Shown here one piece after another: positions 11,638 through 20,821 of a DNA stretch of 64,000 nucleotides. The translations under genes were made by a program, and so were the position numbers. The notes under the pieces were generated by a model. The model did not search any database and was not told the origin of the DNA. It saw only the letters and a program-made list of their open reading frames with translations. How positions within the stretch are numbered: the first letter of the stretch is position 1; each line of letters starts with the position of its first letter. Source of the DNA: Bedellia somnulentella (lineage: Eukaryota; Arthropoda; Insecta; Lepidoptera; Bedelliidae); NCBI GenBank assembly GCA_963576735.1, contig OY755196.1, positions 6,305,912 to 6,369,911 on the forward strand, read 5' to 3'.

Positions 11638-11700
11638 TGTAAGCTCTAGCTACCACTTTTTGGGATTTATGGCCGTGAGTATATGAATTTATGTAAAAAA
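11638..11700 (+). mobile_element. S2 3' fragment
   Basis: GTAAGCTCTAGCTACCAC, then GGGATTTATGGCCGTGAG and a TATG-like tail: only the last 60 bp of S2, as left by 5' truncation. Confidence 0.6.
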
Positions 11701-11933
11701 GAAGCACTTTTTCCCCCAAGGGCCTGTGTGGTCCCTCTAGTTCGCAGCTGGCATAACTTACCACTATAACGCATTGGAGAGCCATTTAGTCATTCTTTCG
11801 TTAAAATAAAAACAAAACATGCCAAAAGCAAAGGTGTACACGTCAAAGACTAAAGTCTTGTCGATAGCTAGGGCAGTGGTTAGTCTGATTACGTAGTAAT
11901 CTCTATATAGTTTGTGATGATATTATTTTACAT

Positions 11934-12165
11934 ACATACATATACTCATGGCTATAAATACCTAAAAGGGGTAGAGCTTAGCCATATTTGGAAGTTGATA
12001 GGGGACAAGATGGAAGAAATAAAGTATCGTTGGTGATGGTTCTTCAGCCGCATCGCCCAAAAACCACTTAAAAAGCCCCATACCCTTAGTCGCCTCTTAC
12101 TAGACCTGTGGGTAGAAGGGGTAGTGACATTCTAAGCCGGCACCACACGGCAGTCATTTTGCTGT
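11934..12165 (-). mobile_element. S2 copy, reverse strand, near full-length
   Basis: The plus strand reads TACATACATACATATACTCA, GGCTATAAATACC and GGGGTAG. It continues through GGTGATGG, AGTCGCCTCTTAC and ATTCTAAGCCGG. Block order and length match S2 on the minus strand. Confidence 0.75.
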
Positions 12166-12235
12166 GTGTTTAATCTACAATATACTTAAGGCTTGTGAGA
12201 ATGATTATATCACGTCAACATTGAGATAGAAGAAC

Positions 12236-12368
12236 AAAAGAGCATGTATGAAAAGATTGATGGATGTGAATGAAGCTAGAGAGGTTTGCCAGGATCGTAC
12301 AAAGTGGCGATCGATAGTCTCTGCCTACCCCAATGGGAACTAACAGCGTGGGAATATGTATGTATGTA
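12236..12368 (+). mobile_element. 3' end of the RTE-like LINE
   Basis: Translates in part to RTKWRSIVSAYPNG followed by a stop, the same C-terminus as the LINE at 62.7-64.0 kb. It then runs into GCGTGGGAATATG and TATG repeats. Only the last 40 or so codons and the short 3' UTR are present, so the copy is strongly 5'-truncated. Confidence 0.8.
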
Positions 12369-12392
12369 TGTATTGAGATAGACAGTATTAGT

Positions 12393-12450
12393 AAGTACCT
12401 CTGCCAACCCCTTCGGGGATATAGGGTGTCAACGTTTGAGTCTTGAGTAA
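12393..12450 (+). mobile_element. S1 3'-terminal fragment
   Basis: TACCTCTGCCAACCCC, TTC, GGGGATAT, then GGTGTCAACGTTTG. This is the S1 hairpin motif on the plus strand, 25 bp after the LINE tail. Confidence 0.6.
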
Positions 12451-13019
12451 TAACAAAAACTATCATTAACTATATTTAGTTTATTAAGATTGGGGGTAGA
12501 AATGTTGGGGTTGGCCCAAACAATAAGTAATGCTGAATATAAAAGCTGAGGGATGCTGGCTAGGGTTTGTGACTGTAAAGAGCTTTAAATAACCGAACCC
12601 GTTGAGTGATGATTTTACACTAATTTATTGGTTCTGCCAATATTCGTACGACTGCGACACAGCGCAATGCAAGCAATGCTAAAATTAATAGATGTGTATT
12701 TTACAAGTATAAATTAAATGTACTTGTGTGTGTTTGCTTGTACAATGATCATTGTTATTTTCTAGTAGGTATGTAAGCTTTAAGATTCTCCATAGTCGCT
12801 TGAGTATTTTGAGCAAGAGTTAATATTATATTTTAGTTAAATTAATACCAAGCCTAATTATAATTTATTGGCCTTCCCATCTACAGGTCTGGAAGATATT
12901 ATTTTAATGATAAGACCGCTTAGTGTACTTTTGCTTTTGTAAAGCTTTTTTGTTATAAATATTACTTTTGTAATTATATTACATTCTAAATTGATCTGTA
13001 AGTAAAAACCGTTTAAATT

Positions 13020-13271
13020 TATACATACATACTTATACTCACGGCTATAAATCCCTTGAAGGGGTAGCCAGAGCTAGGGAATTAGAAATTCCTTAGCCTC
13101 TTATGGAATTTGTTTTTTATACATTTCTTCCGGTGGGTGTACGTAAGAGGCGACTAACGGTATTGGGGCTTTTACGGGAGTTTTTGCGACGCGGCTGGAG
13201 ACACATTACCAACAATCTTAATTTCACCATCTTTCCCCCATGCAACTTCCAAAAGTGGCTAAGGAATTTAT
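13020..13271. mobile_element. S2 composite: reverse 3' half joined to forward 5' half
   Basis: 13,020-13,115 is the S2 3' part on the minus strand (CTCACGGCTATAAATCCC, GGGGTAGCCAGAGC). 13,120-13,271 is S2 sequence on the plus strand (TTTCTTCCGGTGGGTG, GAGGCGACTAACGG, CACCATCTTTCCCCC, AAAAGTGGC). The two halves meet head to head, as in twin-priming inversions or recombination between two copies. Confidence 0.65.
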
Positions 13272-13288
13272 ATTAAATATTATTCTAG

Positions 13289-13556
13289 ATTGATGGCTGG
13301 CGTGGCAGCTGTAGTGTATAGAAAACGGCACTTTGTAATACAAGCTGTGGTAACTGCTGACCGAGCCAGCGCCTCCAAGCAATATTTCGATGATGTCAGC
13401 TTTCTCGTCGTAAATAATGTCGAGGACGAGCAATGGCCAGTGTTACCTCTACCACCAATGAACAGGACCTCGCCTAATTTCGACTGGTTTAATGCCTTTA
13501 ACTATGATGATGAAGAAAATATCATTGATACTCAAATCAGTGCAATGAATTTCGGC
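13289..13556 (+). CDS. Serine protease homologue, exon B
   Basis: Second exon. The acceptor TATTCTAG ends at 13,288, and the first base completes the glycine codon left open by exon A. The donor GTAAGT begins at 13,557, phase 0. The protein reads MAGVAAVVYRKRHFVI, then FDDVSFLVVNNVE, then WPVLPLPP. The FDDVSFLVV block sits where active proteases have DIALLxL, the catalytic-aspartate region, followed by the usual PLP turn. An aspartate is present, but the other two triad positions appear lost in exons A and C. The 89-codon frame is open across the exon, and phase agreement at both ends supports a real exon. Confidence 0.72.
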
Positions 13557-14336
13557 GTAAGTTGATTTAAGTTACCCACTTTTTTATATAGACTGTGACC
13601 CTTCGTAGTAGCTGTCTGCCTATAAGGCTGGAAATTCGTAAAGTTATTGCTATTAGCATACTAAGTACGATCATCGCTTAACAACAAAGCACATCATAAA
13701 TTGATTTAAAATAATACTTGCTCCTGTATACATGAAAATGTATGTCAATTTTTGTGCAAGCGATAACTGAAATGAAAGGCGTTTTATATATGCGCAAGTA
13801 TCCTAAGGCGATCCAAAAGTTCATCATGTTTATTAGGTTTTGAACAATGTATAAAAACTGCAAGTGTTAGAAAGTGCATTTAAACAAAACTTTATCCTGT
13901 CAATTTCAGTTTTATCGTGATCTTGGTCGAGAATAAGTCCGTAAAGTGCATACATATACATACTTCCAAATGCGACTGAGGTGTTTCTAGCTCTTAAGCT
14001 CTGGCTACCCCTTTTTGTGATTAATGGCCGTGATTATATGTATGTATGTACCCTTTTATTGTATTAGAAGAAAAAATATTTTTGAAAAATCTTAGCTGCA
14101 CAGCGTAAACCCATTCCTTTTATATAGAATTTTATGTCCTTTCTAAATATCTATAATGATACGAGGTCTGTTGAAAAAACAATTAAACTAATAAAAAAAA
14201 AACATCGAAAATTTCTTAATACCGTTGAGACTGTCTGTTCCATCCCTATAATACTACTAGACGGTTAAACTACTAAAACCAGGGATGAATATCCTGCCCT
14301 AATCATTTAACTATAACATTTTGATTACAATTTCAG
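13557..14336 (+). other. Intron 2 of the protease-like gene
   Basis: GTAAGT...CAG intron of 780 bp, phase 0. It contains an S2 3' fragment at 13,950-14,050; the rest is AT-rich with no recognised feature. Confidence 0.6.
13950..14050 (+). mobile_element. S2 3' fragment
   Basis: CTTAAGCTCTGGCTACCCC, then GATTAATGGCCGTGA and a TATG tail; a 5'-truncated S2 remnant. Confidence 0.6.
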
Positions 14337-14759
14337 CCGAGAGGGATCCATGGAAAGCTTTACTCAATGGGCGTAACAATTGCTATCATGAAGTGCCTAA
14401 AGCTTTTCTCACCAGGCAAAAACCCTCCGAAAGGGTTCTTCGTACCCTGTTTTAGCCCTTGTCTGCTTGGAAACATCACACATCCATCAGTAGACAAAAA
14501 CTGTAAGATAAGAATGGAGGCAGAAGGAGCAGTTCTTATTCATGAAAGTAAACGGTATCTATTTGGACTGGCTAGTTGGACCTTAATGGGTCAAAATGTT
14601 CCAAAGGGGCTACCAATAGGTTTTACTGTACCAAATAGCAAAACAACTTGGAAACTTGTAGAATGCGCCAGAATAATTCGAAGTGATTTGAAAGAAAACA
14701 AGAAAAGACCGGCTTTCTATTTTGAGAATTTGTGCAAACAATCCGTCAAATTTGATTGA
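14337..14759 (+). CDS. Serine protease homologue, exon C (terminal)
   Basis: Last exon, starting after TTTCAG at 14,336 in phase 0 and ending in TGA at 14,757-14,759. It encodes 140 residues: PRGIHGKLYS, then cysteine-spaced KGFFVPCFSPC. DKNCKIRMEAEGAVLIHESK and YLFGLASW follow. The last two blocks correspond to the C-x-GDSGGPL and GIxSWG region of trypsin-like proteases, but MEAEGA replaces GDSGGP, so the nucleophilic serine is missing. A basic tail (NKKRPAFYFENLCKQ) follows. AATAAA near 15,026 is a possible poly(A) signal. The fold assignment rests on three aligned blocks in order over three phase-matched exons. An alternative is an orphan secreted protein. Confidence 0.72.
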   Translation, partial: PRGIHGKLYSMGVTIAIMKCLKLFSPGKNPPKGFFVPCFSPCLLGNITHPSVDKNCKIRMEAEGAVLIHESKRYLFGLASWTLMGQNVPKGLPIGFTVPNSKTTWKLVECARIIRSDLKENKKRPAFYFENLCKQSVKFD

Positions 14760-15177
14760 AATGTTGAAGTGAATTTAAATCTATTCAAGAATCAAATGAA
14801 CTGAGTTATTTCTTAGTTGCATGATATGTTTTTTAAAATATCACTAATATATCACAATAATAGTATAGATGCTTTTGTTTAAAAAGAAAATATCATTTTG
14901 TCAAACTCAATTCACGTAATTAGTAACTAAAAAACTGTAAGATCGATGCGATGAGATGCTCAAAGACTAGTGTTAATCAAATCAAATCTAAAAATCAGAT
15001 AATAGAATCCATAGTTTACAATTTCAATAAATTAAATATAAATGTCAAATAAAAAATACATGAATAATATATCTAAAATTAATTAAACACAACGTCAGAT
15101 AAAAAAATAGCATTAAATTTGAATAAAGAAAATAAAAAAATAAAATTAACTAAAATATAAAAACGAAAATTGAGGTC
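14760..15177. other. 3' UTR and AT-rich spacer
   Basis: Downstream of the stop codon. A poly(A) signal candidate AATAAA lies near 15,026, followed by very AT-rich sequence. Nothing else recognised. Confidence 0.4.
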
Positions 15178-15222
15178 GTGGGTGCGATTCCCGCCTGTGT
15201 CGAAATTTTTCTTTCCTTTATT
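15178..15222 (+). repeat. tRNA-like repeat, tail fragment
   Basis: GCGATTCCCGCCTGTGTCG followed by AAATTTTTCTTTCCTTTATT. It matches the T-arm, acceptor and tail of the tRNA-like repeat at 43.3 kb and 60.7 kb. Confidence 0.65.
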
Positions 15223-15259
15223 TATGAGATACAATTAAGTTCAAATATATTAAGTTCAG

Positions 15260-16390
15260 GAACCGCTAGAATGCAGTCGCATCCACCTCTCAAACATCTA
15301 CGGATCCCAACACTCGGTCAATACATTCAGGATACTATTTGAGCTGCCACGCATTCGCTGCATCAGTGAAGCACACCTTTTCCTCCCATCCTTTTCATTG
15401 CATGTAAATCATCTACATGCGCCTGTGCAAACATTGCGGAAGCGGTGCAAAAACGTGGCAACCCTAGCCATATCCTAAACGCATTTTTGTATTGAACATT
15501 TAGATCCTTGTACGCCCGATTTGTAAAGCCTACCCACAGGCTGCACGTGTAAAAGGTTTGGCAGTATGCCTTAAAAACTGTCACTTTTACTTGTTTAGTA
15601 CAAGGCGAAAACCTGCGCGCCAGCATATTACAACGGACGGACAAAGATCTACGCTCCCTTTCAATCTCACAATTATCACACAAGTCATCGGTCACCCAGA
15701 TACTTAAATGAACTAACCTGGTTCAGCCGCACCCCAGAAAGAGTTATTTTAGGTACATTTGAGTAACTTTTGCTACCTGACTTAAATTTCATAAACTCAC
15801 TCTTTTTCGCGTTGTATCTGAGCCCACGAGCTTCCGCGTAAGATTGACAAACATCTAGGAGCTTTCGAAGCTCCCCAATCGATGGACTCAGCAGCACCAT
15901 ATCGTCCACGTAGCTAATTTTGTTAATGCTTACCCCGTCGATTGAACAACCGATACCAGTGCCGTTAAGCTCATCGACGATTCATGTACAAGTTAAAGAG
16001 ATGAGGCGGGCTCAACCCCCCCTGTCTCACCCCGCACTCCAACCCATACACATCAGAGTGTGCACCTGCCCAGCGCACCCTGTTCCGTTGGTTTCCATAC
16101 CAAAACCTAAACAATTCGATTACTTCCTGTGGTACCTGCGTTTTACTTTCTAACTTCTGCCAAAGCTTGTTATAACAAACTAAATCAAAGGCTTTGGACA
16201 AATCGAGATAACAGGCGTAAATCGGCGTGCCTCGGTTCTTATAGTAATGTACAGTCTGCTCGAGGCAGAAGATAGCAGACTCAGTAGATATTCCTGGTCT
16301 AAAACTAAACTGAGCGTCATGGATATCGATCCATGCCTCTTATCAAGCAAACTATCCAGCACTATTAATATTTTTAAAACGTGATTATAA
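15260..16390 (-). pseudogene. Decayed LINE reverse transcriptase (YVDD type)
   Basis: Read on the minus strand from 16,390: FRPGISTESAIFCLEQT, then ACYLDLSKAFDL, then GVRQGGLSPPHLFNLYMN (RT core). ISYVDDMVLLSPS (active-site box, about 15,900) follows, then FKYLGD, ERERRSLSVR and a C-terminal RFCTASAMFAQA block. Frameshifts near 16,200, 15,970 and 15,690 break it into at least four frames. No endonuclease is seen, so it is 5'-truncated. The RT would have copied its own RNA at the target site. The family is common in moth genomes; I do not assign a clade. Confidence 0.82.
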
Positions 16391-16503
16391 ATACTATAAA
16401 TTCAGAATTCATTTACACTGTTATAAGCTTTTTCAAGCACCTACAGGTACGCTGCTCAGCATTTTGGCAATAGTTACTCTTTTAGCTAATAACTGGGTAG
16501 TGT

Positions 16504-16738
16504 CAGCTTAGAATAGCACTACCCCATTTTTTCCAGTGGGAGTACGTAAGAGGCGACTAACAGTATTGGGGCTTTTAAGTGACTTGTGGGTGATGCGGTC
16601 GGAGAAATTGAGTAGCGCCTTTATTTCACCATATTTTCCCCACGCAACTTCCAAAAGTGGCTGAGGAATTTCTAATTCCCTGGCTCTGGCTACTCCTTCA
16701 AGGGATTTATAGCCGTCAGTACATGTATGTATGTAACT
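16504..16738 (+). mobile_element. S2 copy, near full-length
   Basis: GCTTAGAATAGCACTACCCC head, GAGGCGACTAAC, CTCTGGCTACTCC, TTCAA, GGGATTTATAG and CCGTCAG, then a TATG tail. No false terminal inversion here, so this copy defines the true 5' end. Confidence 0.78.
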
Positions 16739-17590
16739 TTTTTAAGATTCGATCAACTAATTCAACGAGGTACAGCTCTCTGGCACAGATTAGCGGAAAC
16801 CCACACTAATCTGAGGCATCTTTCTTAAATAATGGAACCCTTAATAGTAGGAGAGAAGTGTTCAATCTTCAAAAGATAAGTTGATGCACAAAAGTACAAA
16901 CGGGGGCGGCACTGAAAATTTCGGGAATCAAGGAAGTGCCTGGATGGAGAACGAGGAGACAATAAATCATGTCATATTTCAGTGCCAGGCTCTAAACTCA
17001 AAAAATCAAACACAGGTTGTACAATTTCTTTTTTTAAAAGACTTAGGTCAATTTGATCATTTTTTGATAAAATTAAGGTGGATTGTATAAGATGGCTATG
17101 GCTTGGCTATTGACAAATGTTCTGATAGGGAGCAACGCGCTATTTGACTGAAGTGAATGAAAAACGATTAAAAAATCTAAAAATATGACATTACTATTAA
17201 ATTTGAGCATATTCATATATTAAATGGCTTTAATGATCCCACGGTACTCGCCAGTATAAACAGTGGTTTCAGAAGGGTACTTTATCTTTTGGATAATGTT
17301 GTAATTTTAGTGATAAACCGGCTTTCCAACGCAGCCAAGTAAAAGATCAAGATTTAGCTTCAAATCAGGAATATTTAAAATTGAATCAAAATCAGCGTTG
17401 AAAAGAGGAAAATTTTCAATTTTATGAATTGATTGTGCTATTTGTTTCAATTTGTAAAACTCTTTACGAAACAGGGATGAATTTTATGATTCCAATATAA
17501 TGAAATAAGATGGGTTGTAGTTGTAATTTATGTATTTACATGACTTATATATTGACTTATTCGAAACATAAATTTAAGTGCTAGATATTG
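16739..17590. other. Mostly anonymous; weak LINE C-terminus near 16,880-17,090
   Basis: A short frame reads ENEETINHVIFQCQAL, which resembles the Cys-rich block after RNase H in I/R1-type LINEs. No support beyond that. The rest of the stretch shows nothing. Confidence 0.3.
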
Positions 17591-17876
17591 TCAATGTAGG
17601 TCGAGATGAGGTTCACTCCACTTGTAGCGCATTTGTCGGGTTTGATTTCATGGCTTTACAAATTATCCTTATGGCTCTCGTTTGAACACAATCCAAAAGG
17701 TAAGCTACGGTTAAGCTGATGGGGGCTAAAAGAAACGAAGCATAGTCCATTACGCTTCTAATGGTGGCCTTATATACCAATTTAGATAGAATGGATGGCC
17801 CCCAACCATGCACCGGCGAGATCACAAAGGATATTTATATTATTCCTTTTACATTTAAAAATTGAAAAATGAGAAA
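17590..17876 (-). pseudogene. Fragment of the RNase H-type LINE (cf. 48-54 kb)
   Basis: Minus-strand reading gives LAGAWLGA, YKATIRSVMDYASFLLAP, RAIRIICKAMKSNPTNAL. The element at 49.3-49.6 kb has the matching blocks LAGTWWGA, YNATIRSVMDYASFLLTP and MRIICGAMKSSPKNAL. This is a different, diverged copy of the same or a sister family, reduced to one RT-to-RNase H linker. Confidence 0.8.
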
Positions 17877-18237
17877 TGACGTGATTCGCGAAAGGTGCGG
17901 CGTGAAAGATGATTGTAAAAAAAATAGAAAAAGGAATGTTGAGATTGAGATGGTTTGGCCACATAGGGAGGATGGATGATAGTAAATTGGTGAAAGAGAT
18001 TAATAGAGCCAATGTGGAAGGTAATGTGAGTAGAGGACGACCACGGAGGACACACCTCGACCAAAAAGAGTGTGTGCTCAAAAAGGCCGGCGTCCGTAGT
18101 ATGAAGAATAAAAAAAGAGCATGTATGAAAAGATTGATGGATGTAAACGAAGCTAGAGAGGTTTGTCAGGATCGTACAAAGTGGCGATCAATAGTCTCTG
18201 CCTACCCCAATGGGAAATAATGGCGTGAGTATATGTA
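17877..18237 (+). mobile_element. 5'-truncated RTE-like LINE, 3' end
   Basis: Encodes VIRERCGVKDD, WFGHIGRMDDSKLVKEI, GRPRRTHLDQKECVLKKAG and SIVSAYPNG, the same C-terminal domain as the LINE at 62.7-64 kb. It ends ACCCCAATGGGAAATAATGG, then CGTGAG and TATATG. One small frameshift near 17,910. It abuts the previous LINE fragment directly. Confidence 0.85.
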
Positions 18238-18600
18238 ATTAAAAAAATATATAATTAATTTGAGATCGAATAGATAATTTTGAATCTAGGTAAGACCTAA
18301 AATTTAAGTAATTTTTTGATGGCAGTAATGCGTCTGAAAAGTTAATTTGAACATAAGGAATCTTTTGCTTATGAAAATGACTATTGAAGTTTTGATGGCG
18401 ACAGACCGACTGAATCCCTTCCGAAGTCTGGTCCGAAACCATTTCAATGTTTTCGTTGTTATAATATAGGACTTTGACATCTAGATACCTCTAGTAGTAT
18501 TCTGCAGTAATGGACAACGGACTGGAACAAATTGAAAGTGTAAATGTTAAACAAAAGAGTTAGGGCAGCGATTGATGTACTACCTGGTCCCCTCTTCTAA
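18238..18600. other. Unassigned, possible RT remnant
   Basis: A minus-strand frame (18,239-18,442) ends LDSKLSIRSQINYIFF, faintly like the thumb of LINE RTs (LDSKLxFxxHI). Too weak to call. Confidence 0.25.
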
Positions 18601-18845
18601 TCGGTAAGATGGAAAAATTGGGTATTCGTGACTTACAGCTTAAGTTATTTTCAAATTTCTTGACTGAACGTACCCAATGCGTCAAAATTGATGGCTTAAT
18701 CGGCTCCGAACAGGGTATACATTATGGTGTACCCCAAGGTAGTCTATTCTTTCTTTCGTGGGTAATACCTGGGAAGAGGTCTTTGATAGTGCAAGGGAAG
18801 GTTTTGACCGCGTAAACTCATGGTTGTGTAATAACCGCTTATCCC
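18601..18845 (+). pseudogene. RT fragment with internal deletion
   Basis: Reads KMEKLGIRDLQLKLFSNFLT, then VPQGS (RT motif), then after a jump FDSAREGFDRVNSWLCNNRL, which belongs downstream of the missing catalytic box. The active-site segment has been deleted. It is Jockey-like in style. Confidence 0.65.
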
Positions 18846-18846
18846 T

Positions 18847-18933
18847 TACATACATATACATAGTATGTATGTATTACATACATATACTCACGGCTATATT
18901 TCCCTAGAAGGGGTAGCCAGAGCTAAGAAATTA
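18847..18933 (-). mobile_element. S2 3' fragment, cut by the Helitron
   Basis: TACATACATATACTCACGG, TATATTTCCC, GGGGTAGCCAGAGC, then AAGAAATTA. The match stops exactly at the candidate Helitron end (CTAG at 18,934-18,937). Confidence 0.6.
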
Positions 18934-19202
18934 CTAGGTTTGCATGGGACCGTTGGATGCCAATAAAAGGAGCGAAGCGAGCAATTGCCTGATTCTCAGA
19001 TATTACTTATCGTTGAACGATTTATCCTACAAATATCTCAACACGCGTTGCTATGCAATTTGTTATGAATCTTTGAAAATACTTGTTGGTTTACCTTAAC
19101 GCGTGATTAATCTACACAAAACTGCAAAGGAGTTAGAGTCCTGATTTTGGAAAACTCAAATTGTTAACAATTTTTATTGTAGAAAAAAACATACATATGC
19201 GT

Positions 19203-19797
19203 TTATGGATCGGATAAATTTCGGAGGCGACCCATTTCTCCACGTTGCACCATCAATCCTGAATGTTTGTTGATTGCCAAAATTCGAGTACTCAGAAATG
19301 GTGGATCAAGCATAAGCCCTTGATATGAGCGAACTCTTGAGCAAGCAACGTAAGGTAATCCCAACCCGAACTCAGACGTACTAATATCAATCACTGCGCG
19401 GTCCAAACTTATGCCCTGAGACTTGTGAATGGTAATAGCATACGCAACTGTGAGTGGGAATTGCTTTCGGTTACAGCTAGTACCATTTTTGGTGAAACCA
19501 ACAGAGAATGGTAAGACTTGCACCATAGTGTCGGACCAGTGTAATTGTCAAATTTGACCAGAACACACGCAGATGTTTCGTTGGATGGGTTGCGATCGCT
19601 ATTTGGTGCGTAAACGACATCGACTACTGTTCCCAGCGTTCCGTTACATAATCCTTGACTGGTCCAAAGATTTTGATTCAACATTACCCGACAGTTGGCA
19701 CTAAGATGGAGGATTGGTTGCAAGCCTTGTACTTCATCGGCAGATGCTAAACTTGCAGTAGCGTTATTGTTCTTCGCTTTGATGACTGCAACTGGTG
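19203..19797 (-). pseudogene. Helitron PIF1-type helicase, C-terminal part
   Basis: From 19,797 on the minus strand: VIKAKNNN, ASADEVQGLQPILHLS and RVMLNQNLWTSQGLCNGTLG. After a frameshift near 19,530 it continues FPLTVAYAITIHKSQGISLD and LPYVACSRVRSYQGL. The TIHKSQG and YVACSRV blocks are motifs V and VI of PIF1-family helicases, which Helitrons carry at the C-terminus of the Rep-helicase protein. The Walker motifs and Rep domain are missing. It stops at 19,203. Confidence 0.82.
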
Positions 19798-19800
19798 TGT

Positions 19801-20016
19801 TTAATGATCATAATTAACTGTCGCGGACAAGTTCAACCGATGGCAGTTATTGCAACAATTGTAAGCCAGAGCGTCGAGTGAAGAGTTAAATTCCTCCAAA
19901 TATTGCTGGTCTACGTTGATTGCTGTATTTGACAGGAGGTTTTGGCGATTGTTAGTGGTCGCAATAGCGTGAGCTGTGCGTCGCCCTAAGTTACCGCCTC
20001 GTCTAAGCCTCGGCAT
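19801..20016 (-). pseudogene. Helitron protein, N-terminal fragment
   Basis: Starts MPRLRRGGNLGRRTAHA, like the short basic N-terminus (LGRRT) of many insect Helitron proteins. It then gives DALAYNCCNNCHRL before a stop. It lies head to tail with the helicase fragment, as expected if the Rep and helicase core between them were deleted. Confidence 0.6.
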
Positions 20017-20340
20017 AGTCTAAAAAATACAATTTGTCAATCCAAATAGGCTTAATTACGTCAAATTACCTTTAAATGAGTTGGAATACAGCAAAGTAGT
20101 ACGATACTATGCAAAAAATGAGCTTTGTTTTTATATGTAAAAAAGTTTTTAGTTAATAATAGAGCAAAACGGAGTCTAAATAGCTAAATACCTATTTTCT
20201 TTGAAAAAAAGTATGTTCAAGAAATTTTTCATTCAAAAAAGTTATGGGAAAAATGTTCTAGAACTCGAGTATTAGCGTTCAAAAGTTCGAAAAATCACCA
20301 AGTGTCGGAGCGCAAACGGACGTGACTTTGGGACGATCGA

Positions 20341-20479
20341 ATATAAATACAAGGTGCAAAATTAAAGCCCAAATGAACGATTACTTGTTGAAGATACATA
20401 TTGAGTTTTAAGGTTACCGTACGTTTAACAGAAATTGCACTTACAATGGTACTATCTTTTTTAAATCGTTGCAGTTTCT
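20341..20479. other. Spacer
   Basis: No feature recognised. Confidence 0.35.
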
Positions 20480-20821
20480 TATACTTAAAAAAGGCTTATT
20501 ATCATCTTTTCGTCTATATGTTTGTCAGTTCTTTACCCATGTATATTTATACCCATATTTTGTAGCTAAGTCCTTAGTGTCCTTCAGTAATCTTTTGTTT
20601 TTCGGAGTAAGATGGTCATTGCAATAAACTCTATGGTCTTTGTTAAAGCCTATACATAAAAAAGGCTTATTATCATCTTTTCGTCTATATATTTGTCAGT
20701 TCTTTACCCATGTATATTTATACCCATATTTTGTAGCTAAGTCCTTAGTGTCCTTCAGTAATCTTTTGTTTTTCGGAGTAAGATGGTCATTGCAATAAAC
20801 TCTATGGTCTTTGTTAAAGCC
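20480..20821. repeat. 171-bp tandem duplication in LINE ORF1
   Basis: 20,480-20,650 and 20,651-20,821 are near-identical direct copies that differ at only a few bases. The unit is the C-terminal coding end of the minus-strand ORF1 that follows, so the last 40 or so codons are duplicated. Confidence 0.9.

Larger units (their letters stand above)
11151..13288 (+). other. Intron 1 of the protease-like gene
   Basis: GT...AG intron of 2,138 bp joining phase-2 exon A to exon B. It holds an S2 3' fragment, a reverse S2 copy, a 3' piece of the RTE-like LINE, an S1 3' piece and an inverted S2 composite that ends about 18 bp before the acceptor TATTCTAG. About 11,151-11,630 and 12,450-13,015 show nothing recognisable. 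Confidence 0.6.
18934..20340 (-). mobile_element. Helitron remnant with coding ends joined
   Basis: Minus-strand element. The N-terminal start (20,016) and the C-terminal helicase (19,723-19,203) are kept, and nearly everything between is deleted. The candidate 3' end is CTAG followed by T on the minus strand at 18,934, inside S2 sequence. The 5' end is not fixed; 20,340 is only an approximate limit. Confidence 0.6.

Noticed and set aside
13678..13863. Minus-strand 61-codon frame in intron 2
   Set aside because: No homology and a random composition; it lies within an intron on the opposite strand.
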